Source: an uncultured Dorea sp. (GTDB lineage: Bacteria; Bacillota; Clostridia; Lachnospirales; Lachnospiraceae). Taken from it: a stretch of DNA of 64,000 nt. The notes beneath the pieces were generated by a model. The model did not search any database, had not been told where the DNA came from, and was given only the letters and a program-made list of their open reading frames with translations. The stretch is taken from contig CAJUFA010000010.1 in NCBI GenBank assembly GCA_910585725.1, forward strand, positions 1 through 64,000, read 5' to 3'. How positions within the stretch are numbered: position 1 is the first letter of the stretch; each line of letters begins with the position of its first letter. Shown piece after piece: positions 9,026-16,168 of this stretch. The position numbers and the translations under genes are program-made.

Positions 9026-10015
9026 ATGTCAGTAGATATCGGAATTGACTTGGGAACTGCCAGTGTCTTGGTTTATGTAAAAGGAAAAGGCGTCATTTTA
9101 AAGGAGCCGTCTGTGGTTGCTTATGACAGGGATACGAACGCGATAAAAGCCATTGGAGAAGAAGCACGTCTGATGTTAGGGAGGACCCCGGGAAATATTG
9201 TGGCCGTCCGTCCTCTTAGGCAGGGAGTCATTTCGGATTATACGGTGACAGAGAAGATGATAAAGTACTTTGTACAAAAGGCGTTGGGAAAGCGGACATT
9301 TAAGAAGCCGCGGATCAGTATCTGTGTGCCGAGCGGTGTGACGGAAGTGGAACGCAAGGCGGTGGAAGAAGCAACATATGCGGCAGGAGCCAGAGAAGTG
9401 AATCTGATTGAAGAGCCGGTGGCGGCTGCAATCGGAGCAGGGATCGATATTTCGAAGCCGTGTGGGAATATGATCGTGGATATCGGAGGAGGAACTGCCG
9501 ATATTGCTGTGATTTCCCTGGGAGGGACCGTGGTAAATTCTTCGATCAAGATTGCGGGGGACGATTTTGACGAGGCTATTGTCCGCTATATGCGCAAGAA
9601 GCATAATCTTCTGATCGGGGAGCGGACGGCGGAAGATATCAAGATTAAAATTGGTACAACCTATCCGTTAATTGAAGATGAGGCAATAGAAGTAAGAGGA
9701 CGGAATCTTGTGACGGGACTTCCGAAGACAGTGACAGTGACGTCTCTTGAAACAGAAGAGGCATTGCGGGAGCCGACAGGGCAGATCGTAGAAGAAGTAA
9801 TTAATGTATTAGAGCGTACTCCTCCGGAATTATCTGCGGATATTCTGGATCGGGGTATTATGCTTACAGGCGGCGGCGCTATGCTTCGGGGCTTGGAAGA
9901 ACTGATAGAGGAGAAGACCGGGATCAATACGATGACTGCGGAAGATCCGATGAAGGTTGTGGCGATTGGGACAGGGCAGTTTGTGGAATTAGTGAGCGGT
10001 CGAAAAGAATTCTAA
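9026..10015 (+). CDS. mreB: MreB/Mbl-family rod-shape actin homologue
   Basis: MreB polymerises under the membrane and directs lateral cell-wall synthesis. The 329-residue protein carries the actin-fold phosphate loops DIGIDLGTASVLVYV (residues 4-18) and VDIGGGTADIAVI (near 150) and the adenosine-binding GGGAMLRGLEE (near 285). Length is typical. A clear ribosome site AAAGGGG precedes ATG 9026. Its TAA stop overlaps the recD2 start by one base, so mreB, recD2 and comF probably form one operon. MreC and MreD are not adjacent. Whether it is MreB, Mbl or MreBH cannot be settled here. Confidence 0.93.
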   Translation: MSVDIGIDLGTASVLVYVKGKGVILKEPSVVAYDRDTNAIKAIGEEARLMLGRTPGNIVAVRPLRQGVISDYTVTEKMIKYFVQKALGKRTFKKPRISICVPSGVTEVERKAVEEATYAAGAREVNLIEEPVAAAIGAGIDISKPCGNMIVDIGGGTADIAVISLGGTVVNSSIKIAGDDFDEAIVRYMRKKHNLLIGERTAEDIKIKIGTTYPLIEDEAIEVRGRNLVTGLPKTVTVTSLETEEALREPTGQIVEEVINVLERTPPELSADILDRGIMLTGGGAMLRGLEELIEEKTGINTMTAEDPMKVVAIGTGQFVELVSGRKEF

Positions 10016-12225
10016 TGAACAGCATAAAAGGATATGTAGAACATATTGTATATAGGAACGAAGAAAACGGATATACAGTATTTAATCTGAATAATGAAGA
10101 TGGAGAAGTAACGTGTATAGGAAGTTTTCATTATATTGAAGAAGGCGAACTGCTGAAACTTACGGGTGAATATACGACGCACAAATTATATGGGATGCAG
10201 TTCAAAGTGGAGAGTTGTGAGGTATGTGAACCAGAGGATCTGATTTCAATCGAAAAATATCTTGGGTCGGGAGCAATAAAAGGGATAGGCGTTGCTCTGG
10301 CCGGCAAGATCGTGAAAAAGTTTAAGGAAGATACATTTAGGATTATAGAGGAAGAACCCGAGAGATTGGTTGAGATTAAAGGAATCAGTGAGCGGAAAGC
10401 ACGAGAGATCTCTGTTCAGATAGAAGAGAAAAAGGATATGCGCCAGGCGATGCTTTATCTGCAGAAATATGGAATTTCTACAACGTTGGCGGCAAAGATT
10501 TATCAGCATTACGGGCAGAATGTATATCGCGTTATAGAAGAAAATCCGTATCAGCTGGCGGATCATATTTCAGGGGTCGGATTTAAGATTGCAGATGAGA
10601 TAGCGTCAAGAGTCGGGATTCATACGGATTCCGACTACCGTATCCGTAGCGGTATATTCTATACAATTTTGCAGAGTGTGGGAGAAGGTCATGTCTATCT
10701 GGAGCAGGAAGTATTGCTCAGAAGAGCAGGTGAATTGCTGAGAGTAGAGATACAGGATATTGAGAAATATTTGATGGATCTTGCCATTGAGAAAAAGATT
10801 GTCATGAAAAATGAAGAGGGGGGAATGCGTGTCTATTCCTCTCATTATTACTATATGGAAATGAATGTGGCAAGAATGCTGCATGATCTGAGTATAGAAA
10901 ATCATGTGGAAGAAACAGAGGTAAAGCAGAGACTTTTAGCGATTGAAGCAAGCGCCGGGCTTTGTTTGGATGAAATGCAGAGGACGGCCGTCCTTAAGGC
11001 GGTCAGGCACGGAATTATGGTATTGACGGGAGGTCCCGGAACCGGAAAGACGACGACGATTAATGCGATGATTCGCTTTTTTGAAAGTGAAGGAGCGGAT
11101 ATTTTGTTAGCTGCGCCTACCGGAAGAGCGGCTAAAAGGATGACGGAAGCCACCGGGTATGAAGCCCAGACTGTCCATCGACTCCTGGAAGTCAGCGGGA
11201 ATCCGGAGGACGACAGTATGAATGGTTTTCAAAGAAATGAAGAAAATCCGTTAGAAACTGACGTAATTATTATCGATGAAGTGTCGATGTTAGACCTTCC
11301 GTTGATGTCCGCTTTATTAAAAGCGGTGATTCCGGGGACGAGGCTGATTCTGGTTGGGGACTGCAACCAGCTTCCAAGCGTGGGGCCGGGAAGTGTGCTG
11401 AAGGATATTATTGATTCTCGATGCTTTTCTGTTGTGATGCTGACGAAGATATTCCGGCAGGCGGAAGAAAGTGATATTATTGTCAATGCCCATAAGATTA
11501 ATCGGGGAGAGGAAGTTTCGCTGGATAATAAGAGCCGGGATTTCTTTTTTTTAAAGCGTCAGGATGCAGATGTGATTATCGGTGTAGTGATTACGCTTAT
11601 TCGAAATAAGTTGCCGAAATATGTGGATGCGGATCCATATGATATTCAGGTTCTGACACCTATGCGTAAAGGGTTTCTGGGAGTGGAGCGTCTGAACGGT
11701 ATTCTTCAGGAGTATCTGAATCCGCCGGAATCAGGAAAGGCGGAGAAAGAATGTGGAGACCGCTTATTCCGGGAAGGTGATAAGGTAATGCAGATTAAGA
11801 ATAATTACCAGTTGGAGTGGAAGATCACGACCAGGCGCGGGATGACGATTGATAGTGGCATGGGAATTTTTAATGGAGATATGGGTATCATTAAAGAGAT
11901 TAATACTTACGAAGAGACCATAACCGTAGAATACGACGAGCATAGGGAAGTAAAATATCCTTATTCCCTATTGGAAGAGTTGGAACTAGCATATGCGATC
12001 ACCATACATAAATCCCAGGGGAGTGAATATCCTGCAGTAGTGATTCCATTACTGCAGGGGCCGGTGCAGCTATATCACAGGAATTTGTTGTATACGGCTG
12101 TTACGAGGGCGAGACGCTGTGTGACATTGGTCGGGAGTGATCAGGTGTTTCAGAAAATGATTCGGAATACGAATGAACACAAGCGTAATACAAGTCTTGA
12201 AAAGCGAATCCGAGAATTACAGTGA
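10015..12225 (+). CDS. recD2: RecD2-type ATP-dependent DNA helicase (YrrC family)
   Basis: This is an SF1B helicase acting in DNA repair and replication-fork maintenance without RecBC. The 736-residue protein has the RecD2 layout: an N-terminal OB-like segment, helix-hairpin-helix repeats (GSGAIKGIG near 84, GISERKARE near 122), Walker A LTGGPGTGKTTT near residue 340, Walker B IIIDEVSMLD, the RQAEES segment, and the C-terminal motif VI region YTAVTRARRCVTLVG. ATG 10015 overlaps the mreB stop by one base. The gene ends in a 4-base overlap with comF, indicating coupled translation. Confidence 0.93.
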   Translation: MNSIKGYVEHIVYRNEENGYTVFNLNNEDGEVTCIGSFHYIEEGELLKLTGEYTTHKLYGMQFKVESCEVCEPEDLISIEKYLGSGAIKGIGVALAGKIVKKFKEDTFRIIEEEPERLVEIKGISERKAREISVQIEEKKDMRQAMLYLQKYGISTTLAAKIYQHYGQNVYRVIEENPYQLADHISGVGFKIADEIASRVGIHTDSDYRIRSGIFYTILQSVGEGHVYLEQEVLLRRAGELLRVEIQDIEKYLMDLAIEKKIVMKNEEGGMRVYSSHYYYMEMNVARMLHDLSIENHVEETEVKQRLLAIEASAGLCLDEMQRTAVLKAVRHGIMVLTGGPGTGKTTTINAMIRFFESEGADILLAAPTGRAAKRMTEATGYEAQTVHRLLEVSGNPEDDSMNGFQRNEENPLETDVIIIDEVSMLDLPLMSALLKAVIPGTRLILVGDCNQLPSVGPGSVLKDIIDSRCFSVVMLTKIFRQAEESDIIVNAHKINRGEEVSLDNKSRDFFFLKRQDADVIIGVVITLIRNKLPKYVDADPYDIQVLTPMRKGFLGVERLNGILQEYLNPPESGKAEKECGDRLFREGDKVMQIKNNYQLEWKITTRRGMTIDSGMGIFNGDMGIIKEINTYEETITVEYDEHREVKYPYSLLEELELAYAITIHKSQGSEYPAVVIPLLQGPVQLYHRNLLYTAVTRARRCVTLVGSDQVFQKMIRNTNEHKRNTSLEKRIRELQ

Positions 12226-12959
12226 TAGAATTCATTTCATTTATCTTTAAATCAGTTGTAATAAAGGCCGGTGTCTGGCTCTGGCCTGAGATATGTCCGT
12301 TTTGCGGCAGAGCCAGTAATCAGGGAATCTGCAAAAATTGCAGAAAAGAGCTGGAAACTCTGAGAATCAAAGATCCAAGATGCATGCAATGTGGCAAGCC
12401 TGTCCGTCGTTCGGAACAGGAGTATTGCTATGATTGTATGCATGCGGCACATCTCTATGACAGAGGGTTAAGTCTGTGGCTTCACCGAAGACCTGTCAAT
12501 CATTCCATATACCAATTTAAATATCATAATCAGAGACGATTTGGAGAAATATACGCGGAGGAGATCATCCGTGCGTATAGCCGTATAATAAAAAAGTGGA
12601 ATCCTGATCTTATACTTCCTGTTCCGCTTCATGAAAAGCGCAGGAAAGAGCGGGGATATAATCAGGCGGCGCTTGTCAGCAGGAAATTAGGAAGTGTTTT
12701 GGGGATTCCTGTTGATGAGAAGAGTCTGGTACGCAGAATCTATACGGCTCCGCAGAAGGAATTGGGGAGGCGGGAGAGAAGAGAGAATCTGAGCCTTGCA
12801 TTTGCATTGAGAAAAGAGTTCTCACCTGTGTCTGTTGTACTTCTTGTTGATGATATATATACGACAGGAAGTACAATAGATGCCATTGCCGGCCTTTTAA
12901 AGAAGAAAGGCGTCGAAAAAGTCTATTTTTTAACCATAAGTATTGGACAAGGATATTAA
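12222..12959 (+). CDS. comF: ComF-family phosphoribosyltransferase-like competence protein
   Basis: ComF proteins help import or process DNA during natural transformation. The 245-residue protein has N-terminal cysteine pairs CPFCG, CKNC, CMQCG and CYDC forming a zinc ribbon, then a type I PRTase fold ending in the PRPP loop VLLVDDIYTTGSTIDA (about residues 207-222). GTG 12222 overlaps the recD2 stop. The last codons and TAA stop lie within the 20-bp attachment core of the downstream element, which restores the gene exactly, so comF is intact despite the insertion. Its cellular role here is inferred from the family. Confidence 0.9.
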   Translation: MIEFISFIFKSVVIKAGVWLWPEICPFCGRASNQGICKNCRKELETLRIKDPRCMQCGKPVRRSEQEYCYDCMHAAHLYDRGLSLWLHRRPVNHSIYQFKYHNQRRFGEIYAEEIIRAYSRIIKKWNPDLILPVPLHEKRRKERGYNQAALVSRKLGSVLGIPVDEKSLVRRIYTAPQKELGRRERRENLSLAFALRKEFSPVSVVLLVDDIYTTGSTIDAIAGLLKKKGVEKVYFLTISIGQGY

Positions 12960-12961
12960 TA
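12942..12961 (+). repeat. attL core: 20-bp direct repeat at the 3' end of comF
   Basis: ATTGGACAAGGATATTAATA is identical to 21698-21717. It includes the last comF codons and the TAA stop. A tyrosine integrase gene lies 70 bp inside. Flanking bases differ at both ends, so 20 bp is the exact repeat. Confidence 0.92.
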
Positions 12962-12962
12962 A

Positions 12963-13003
12963 AATGAGCCTTTTCCCTTGAATTATAAGGGGGCTGGCTC
13001 ATT
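12963..13003 (-). terminator. Terminator between comF and int
   Basis: AATGAGCC (12963-12970) pairs with GGCTCATT (12996-13003), with an inner CCCTT/AAGGG extension. On the minus strand the hairpin ends in TTTTATT, fitting termination of int; it may also stop comF transcription. It lies inside the element. Confidence 0.75.
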
Positions 13004-13015
13004 CCTTGCGCTATA

Positions 13016-13037
13016 TGATACTGATTTGATACTAATA
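13016..13037 (+). repeat. Probable integrase arm-type site, left
   Basis: TGATACT occurs twice 11 bp apart. The whole 22-bp block matches 21581-21602 near the right end in 19 of 22 positions and in the same orientation. It overlaps the int stop codon. Confidence 0.6.
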
Positions 13038-14081
13038 TCCTGCTTTCTCTATTTTTCTTACAATGTCAAGCTGTGCTTTGGGAAAGAGGTGTGCATAGGT
13101 ATTCATGGTGATACTGGGTGATTCATGTCCTAGCCTTTCGGCAACCAGTACCGGATTCGCTCCCAGGTTTATTAATAGACTCGCATGAGAATGCCGAAGA
13201 TCATGCACGCGAATTTCCTTCACACCAGCTTTCTTAATCCTGAGTTTGAAGGCAGATCGGATGTACTGTATCTGTTTATGGAATAGTCTGCATTCTGGAT
13301 CAGGCTTGTATAGCTTCTTAGTGTAGTTCTCAATTTCTGCGGTCAAGAATTCCGGAATATCTATGTTCCGCTCGCTATTGGGTGTTTTTGGCGGATTAAT
13401 CATGTCCTGGCCGGGGAGCCGGTAAAAGGTTTTGTTGATGTTAATCTGATTATTTTTAAAGTCGATATCATTCAATGTCAGGGCCAGGAGTTCACCAACA
13501 CGCATACCGGTATAGTAAAGAATCTCGAATATGATAAAGTATTCCGGATTATCGGCAGCAGCTTCGGAGAACTTTGCATACTCTTCTGGTGTCCAGAAGT
13601 TTAGTTTTCGGCTCTTGGTGTTCCCGATCGGCTTCATGCAGGGATTCTTTGAGAGTCCCAGATAATCTACCGCATAGGTAAATATAGCCTTTAAATAAGT
13701 GTTCGCTGAATGCATATAGGAATTGCTTAAACCCTTGTTCAGAATGTCTGTCTGCCATGCTGCTATGTCTGCAGGGGATATGTCTGAGACTATCCGGGTG
13801 CGAAAGAATGGCAGTACGTGCCGATCCAGCATATAGAATCGTGATTGTGCTGTACTTTTCCGAATCCGCGGTTTGATGTATTCTTTGTATTTCTCATACA
13901 GTGCTTCAAAGGTTATGTCCGGATTCTTTGCGAATTGTTCTAAGAATAACCGTTCCCACTCCTTCGCTTCGCGCTGCAACTTAAAGCCCCGCTTAAGCTT
14001 CTGGCGGCGTGTTCCCGTCCAATCTACATAATAGAATTTACAATACCAGGTGCCGCGCTTCTCGTCTTTATAGGTTGCCAT
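13032..14081 (-). CDS. int: Tyrosine integrase of the comF element
   Basis: This 349-residue integrase would insert and excise the element at comF. It has an N-terminal arm-binding domain of the Tn916/phage type (GTWYCKFYYVDWTGTRRQKLKRG), a SAM-like core-binding domain (about 60-150) and a catalytic domain with all key residues: arginine in YYTGMRVGELLALT, HxxR in IRVHDLRHSHASLL, and tyrosine in LGHESPSITMNTYAHLF. It reads toward attL and ends 71 bp inside the core. GGAAGATGATAGT precedes the ATG. A pair of TGATACT repeats near each end would suit its arm-binding domain. Confidence 0.95.
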   Translation of the reverse strand: MATYKDEKRGTWYCKFYYVDWTGTRRQKLKRGFKLQREAKEWERLFLEQFAKNPDITFEALYEKYKEYIKPRIRKSTAQSRFYMLDRHVLPFFRTRIVSDISPADIAAWQTDILNKGLSNSYMHSANTYLKAIFTYAVDYLGLSKNPCMKPIGNTKSRKLNFWTPEEYAKFSEAAADNPEYFIIFEILYYTGMRVGELLALTLNDIDFKNNQININKTFYRLPGQDMINPPKTPNSERNIDIPEFLTAEIENYTKKLYKPDPECRLFHKQIQYIRSAFKLRIKKAGVKEIRVHDLRHSHASLLINLGANPVLVAERLGHESPSITMNTYAHLFPKAQLDIVRKIEKAGY

Positions 14082-14105
14082 ACTATCATCTTCCTTTCTT
14101 CATGC

Positions 14106-14131
14106 GTGGTGGCGGTTTTGAAATGGAAGGA
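14106..14131 (+). repeat. 26-bp exact direct repeat, copy 1 (copy 2 at 16134-16159)
   Basis: The 26 bases from GTGGTGGCGG to ATGGAAGGA are identical at 16134-16159. Copy 1 lies upstream of int on the opposite strand; copy 2 contains the ribosome site region of the HTH gene at 16169. The pair brackets the toxin and switch region. A duplicated regulatory site or a trace of past recombination are both possible. Confidence 0.75.
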
Positions 14132-14137
14132 TAGTAT

Positions 14138-14166
14138 TTGACATATTTGGAGTGATTGGCTATAAT
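14138..14166 (+). promoter_or_regulatory. Promoter of antitoxin RNA 1
   Basis: TTGACA 14138-14143, a 17-bp spacer and TATAAT 14161-14166 match the consensus exactly. The transcript would run to the hairpin ending near 14273 and contains no convincing gene. Confidence 0.85.
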
Positions 14167-14172
14167 ATACTT

Positions 14173-14273
14173 AACAAGGAAGTCGATACGATAGTGTACA
14201 CCTATCCGTTTCCGGCGTAATAAAGAATGAAAAATAGCACCTTTACTTTGTCAGAGCGGGGGTGCTATTTTTT
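14173..14273 (+). ncRNA. Candidate type I antitoxin RNA 1
   Basis: A consensus promoter drives a short transcript ending in a 12-bp hairpin, AAAAATAGCACC (14230-14241) with GGTGCTATTTTT (14261-14272). The hairpin covers the stop codon of the toxin gene on the other strand and is T-rich at both ends, so it can terminate both convergent transcripts, as in Fst/par-type systems. The first ~24 transcribed bases resemble the 5' leader of the partner toxin mRNA in the same sense. The antitoxin role is inferred. Confidence 0.7.
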
Positions 14274-14351
14274 ATGGTTGACATATTCCAAAATTGCAAC
14301 TATAAGTATTCCTAAAGTAAGCAATATCATGAACTCTTCATATGTGCTCAT
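14265..14351 (-). CDS. Type I toxin 1, 28-residue hydrophobic Hol-Tox-like peptide
   Basis: The peptide begins MSTYEEFMILLTLG and continues ILIVAILEYVNHKK: a short polar start, one membrane-spanning helix and a basic tail. This is the hallmark of the small holin-like toxin family (Hol-Tox; relatives of TxpA/BsrG), which depolarise the membrane when free of their antisense RNA. GGAGGCG sits 8 bases before the ATG. Its stop codon lies inside the shared bidirectional hairpin. A promoter-like TATACT lies at 14418-14423 on the minus strand. A paralogous module follows at 14578-14661. Toxicity is inferred from the family. Confidence 0.82.
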   Translation of the reverse strand: MSTYEEFMILLTLGILIVAILEYVNHKK

Positions 14352-14447
14352 AGAAAACGCCTCCTTCCGTTCAAGGCTCGGAATGGAGGTATTCACACCC
14401 TATCGACTCCCTGGGTAAGTATATCATTGTCAATGTGCAATTTTGGG

Positions 14448-14476
14448 TTGATTTTATTGGTTTGGTTGACTATAAT
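14448..14476 (+). promoter_or_regulatory. Promoter of antitoxin RNA 2
   Basis: TTGATT 14448-14453, a 17-bp spacer and TATAAT 14471-14476. The bases 14466-14483 repeat the TTGRCWATAATATACTTA motif seen in all four RNA starts of the two modules. Confidence 0.78.
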
Positions 14477-14483
14477 ATACTTA

Positions 14484-14586
14484 ACAAGACAACTGGGGGA
14501 GATAGATGAAGCCTATCCGCTCCGGGAAAATAAAGTAATTAAAAAATAGTCACTCGTACTTTCTCAGGGCAGGGTGACTATTTTTT
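14484..14586 (+). ncRNA. Candidate type I antitoxin RNA 2
   Basis: It has the same design as antitoxin RNA 1: promoter, a CCTATCCG-containing body and a 13-bp terminal hairpin, AAAAAATAGTCAC (14541-14553) with GTGACTATTTTTT (14574-14586), covering the stop codon of toxin 2. Its first bases (CTTAACAAGACAACTGGG) closely match the start of the toxin 2 leader (CTTACCCAGGCAACTGGG), and differ from module 1. Confidence 0.7.
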
Positions 14587-14661
14587 ATGCGTATAATTCA
14601 GAATGGCTATAATTACGCTGACAGTAGTCAGAATTATCATGAATTCCTCATATGTACTCAT
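14578..14661 (-). CDS. Type I toxin 2, 27-residue hydrophobic Hol-Tox-like peptide
   Basis: The peptide begins MSTYEEFMIILTTV and continues SVIIAILNYTHKK. It shares the MSTYEEFMI start, a single hydrophobic helix and the HKK end with toxin 1, so the two modules are tandem duplicates that have since diverged. GGGGTGG lies 7 bases before the ATG. The leader contains a CCCAG-GCAA-CTGGG hairpin near the expected 5' end. Function is inferred from family resemblance and the opposing RNA. Confidence 0.8.
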   Translation of the reverse strand: MSTYEEFMIILTTVSVIIAILNYTHKK

Positions 14662-14906
14662 AAATACCACCCCTTTCACAAGACCTCCGAAAGCGGATGG
14701 AATCACCCTCCCAGTTGCCTGGGTAAGTATATTATTGTCAATGTTCGGATGTGCACAAAACTGTGTATGCTTCGGACGAAATTCGTTGCAACAAATTGCA
14801 ACGCTGCCCTAATTTTCGGGAGTATCCATTTTTGGATAGTCCTGTGCTGCCGATCTGGTGGAGCAGACGGGAATATTCCCTTGGGGCATTCACACGAATG
14901 TGCACG
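14662..14906. other. Toxin 2 leader and promoter, and a perfect stem-loop
   Basis: The left part is the leader of toxin 2; its promoter-like motif on the minus strand covers 14724-14741. At 14784-14803 CGTTGCAA-CAAA-TTGCAACG forms a perfect 8-bp stem with a 4-base loop, possibly a protein-binding site. The rest, up to the repressor stop at 14907, shows no gene. Confidence 0.55.
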
Positions 14907-15389
14907 CTATTCGTCTTTCTTTTGGTATTCTGGTATCTCAGCAGAAAGTTCTTTAATTCTCTTTATCAATGGAGGCAGAAAGCCTTTAACTGCGCTATAT
15001 AAAGCGTGAATATCTTCTTTGTATAGAATAAATGAACTGTCATTTTCTCCAATAATGTAATAAAGTAAATTATTTTCTTTATCTTCCATAGCTTGTACTT
15101 TTCCATATATATCTACAAGTGCAACCATAACGCCATCCAAATCACTAACAAATTGATTGTTAACCAATCCCCATTCTGTAACTTTATCGTGGTTACCTGA
15201 AGAAAGTAAAAATGATGAAGTACATCCTAAAGCCGTTGCAATTTTTTGAATTTGTGTCATGCGTGGCTCTCTTTTGCCGGTTTCATATTGCCGTATCGTG
15301 ATTTCAGCAAGATCACATTTTAAGGCGAGTTCTTTTTGTGTCAATCCTGCGGCGGCGCGAGCTATTTTTATGTTATTTCCAATAGACAA
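14907..15389 (-). CDS. XRE-family repressor of the element (cI-like)
   Basis: The 160-residue protein has an N-terminal helix-turn-helix (residues 5-60: IKIARAAAGLTQKELALKCD, ITIRQYETGKREP) and a C-terminal part with no recognisable peptidase motif. It starts at TTG 15389 after GGAGGTGAT. It is divergent from a Cro-like gene, and three copies of ATTCAAAATGAAT lie between them, the normal layout of a lysogeny switch. It most likely keeps the element silent. Lack of an S24 peptidase domain means RecA-driven self-cleavage is not expected; release may depend on the ImmA-like protease encoded at 18202 or on a helper phage. Confidence 0.87.
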   Translation of the reverse strand: MSIGNNIKIARAAAGLTQKELALKCDLAEITIRQYETGKREPRMTQIQKIATALGCTSSFLLSSGNHDKVTEWGLVNNQFVSDLDGVMVALVDIYGKVQAMEDKENNLLYYIIGENDSSFILYKEDIHALYSAVKGFLPPLIKRIKELSAEIPEYQKKDE

Positions 15390-15441
15390 GGTATCACCTC
15401 CATTTTAGAAAACTATAACATATTTTTATCATTTTGAACAG

Positions 15442-15514
15442 ATTCAAAATGAATAGAAAAAATATTGACAGATTCATTTTGAAATGGTAATCTATTTATA
15501 GATTCAAAATGAAT
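15442..15514 (+). promoter_or_regulatory. Switch region: three phased operators over the Cro promoter
   Basis: ATTCAAAATGAAT lies at 15442-15454 and 15502-15514, and its inverse with one mismatch at 15472-15484. The copies are exactly 30 bp apart. A promoter with TTGACA 15465-15470, a 17-bp spacer and TAATCT 15488-15493 encloses the middle copy, so bound repressor would block it. A weaker, partial copy may lie near 15428-15440. Confidence 0.85.
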
Positions 15515-15531
15515 CGAAAGGAGGTGAATAC

Positions 15532-15720
15532 ATGAAAATCAACAGAACTAAATTTGATATGGCCAGAGCCCGCGCTTGTATGGGTGCTGCTGACTTCGAG
15601 AAAGCAGGGATTCCAAGAGGTACATTGTGCAGGGCAATGAGTGGAAGAGGCTTGAAGCCGGAGACGGTCGGACGCATAGCCAAGGCTCTTGGTGTAGATG
15701 TAACTGAGATAATCGAGTAA
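15532..15720 (+). CDS. Small Cro/XRE-like helix-turn-helix protein
   Basis: The 62-residue protein is nearly all one helix-turn-helix domain (FDMARARACMGAADFEKAG, then IPRGTLCRAMSGRGLKPETV and GRIAKALGVDVTEIIE). It follows GGAGGTGAA and is the first gene right of the repressor, so it is the natural Cro-like antagonist of the switch. A paralogue with the same ending pattern (KIAKALEVKPGEIIE) is encoded at 16520. Confidence 0.85.
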   Translation: MKINRTKFDMARARACMGAADFEKAGIPRGTLCRAMSGRGLKPETVGRIAKALGVDVTEIIE

Positions 15721-15734
15721 GCGAGGTGTATGTA

Positions 15735-16040
15735 ATGGGATTAAGCATTGAAGAACAAGAGACACATGTAAATTTTAGCCGTGGTGATGAGCGAGCGGAG
15801 GTTTATGCCTCAGATACTACTATGATAACTAAATTAGACAAGCTAGTCAGAATGGAAGGCACAGAATGGAGATTAGAACGTCTCAGCAAGATAAAAGATG
15901 AGGTTGTAGGGAAAACATATTCTTGCCCAGTCTCTTTTATATCGTTCCGATCAAAAAGGGTATCGAGAGATTACACAGACGAACAACGCGAAGCAATGGC
16001 TAATAGAATGCGTATGATGCATTCTAGCAATTCTAATTAG
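15735..16040 (+). CDS. Conserved phage-type protein of unknown function
   Basis: About 101 residues from ATG 15735 (GAGGTG upstream; an in-frame GTG at 15726 is less likely). The sequence MGLSIEEQETHVNFSRGDERAEVYASDTTMITKLDKLV belongs to a group of small proteins often found in the early region of Firmicute temperate phages and mobile elements. It has no identifiable catalytic or membrane motif. It lies 15 bp after the Cro-like gene, probably in the same early transcript. Its function is not known to me. Confidence 0.75.
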   Translation: MGLSIEEQETHVNFSRGDERAEVYASDTTMITKLDKLVRMEGTEWRLERLSKIKDEVVGKTYSCPVSFISFRSKRVSRDYTDEQREAMANRMRMMHSSNSN

Positions 16041-16133
16041 ACTGGCTTGTCTGATTGGAAAATTTAAAAGCCTTTAGCGTAGAAATAAATTAGCCTAAAG
16101 GGGTAAATTGGAAATTTGATGTAAATAAATCGT

Positions 16134-16159
16134 GTGGTGGCGGTTTTGAAATGGAAGGA
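16134..16159 (+). repeat. 26-bp exact direct repeat, copy 2
   Basis: Identical to 14106-14131. It ends inside the ribosome-site region of the HTH gene at 16169. The preceding gap also holds a CCTTTAG (16071-16077) / CTAAAGG (16095-16101) hairpin. Confidence 0.75.
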
Positions 16160-16168
16160 GGCTTTTAC

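Noticed and set aside
14227..14418. 63-codon plus-strand frame across the first toxin region
   Set aside because: It reads through the terminator hairpin and the antisense of the toxin gene, and lacks a ribosome site; the minus-strand peptide and the RNA explain the region.
14587..15009. Overlapping plus-strand frames of 69-140 codons
   Set aside because: They are antisense to the second toxin and to the repressor gene, and have no ribosome site or protein-like character.
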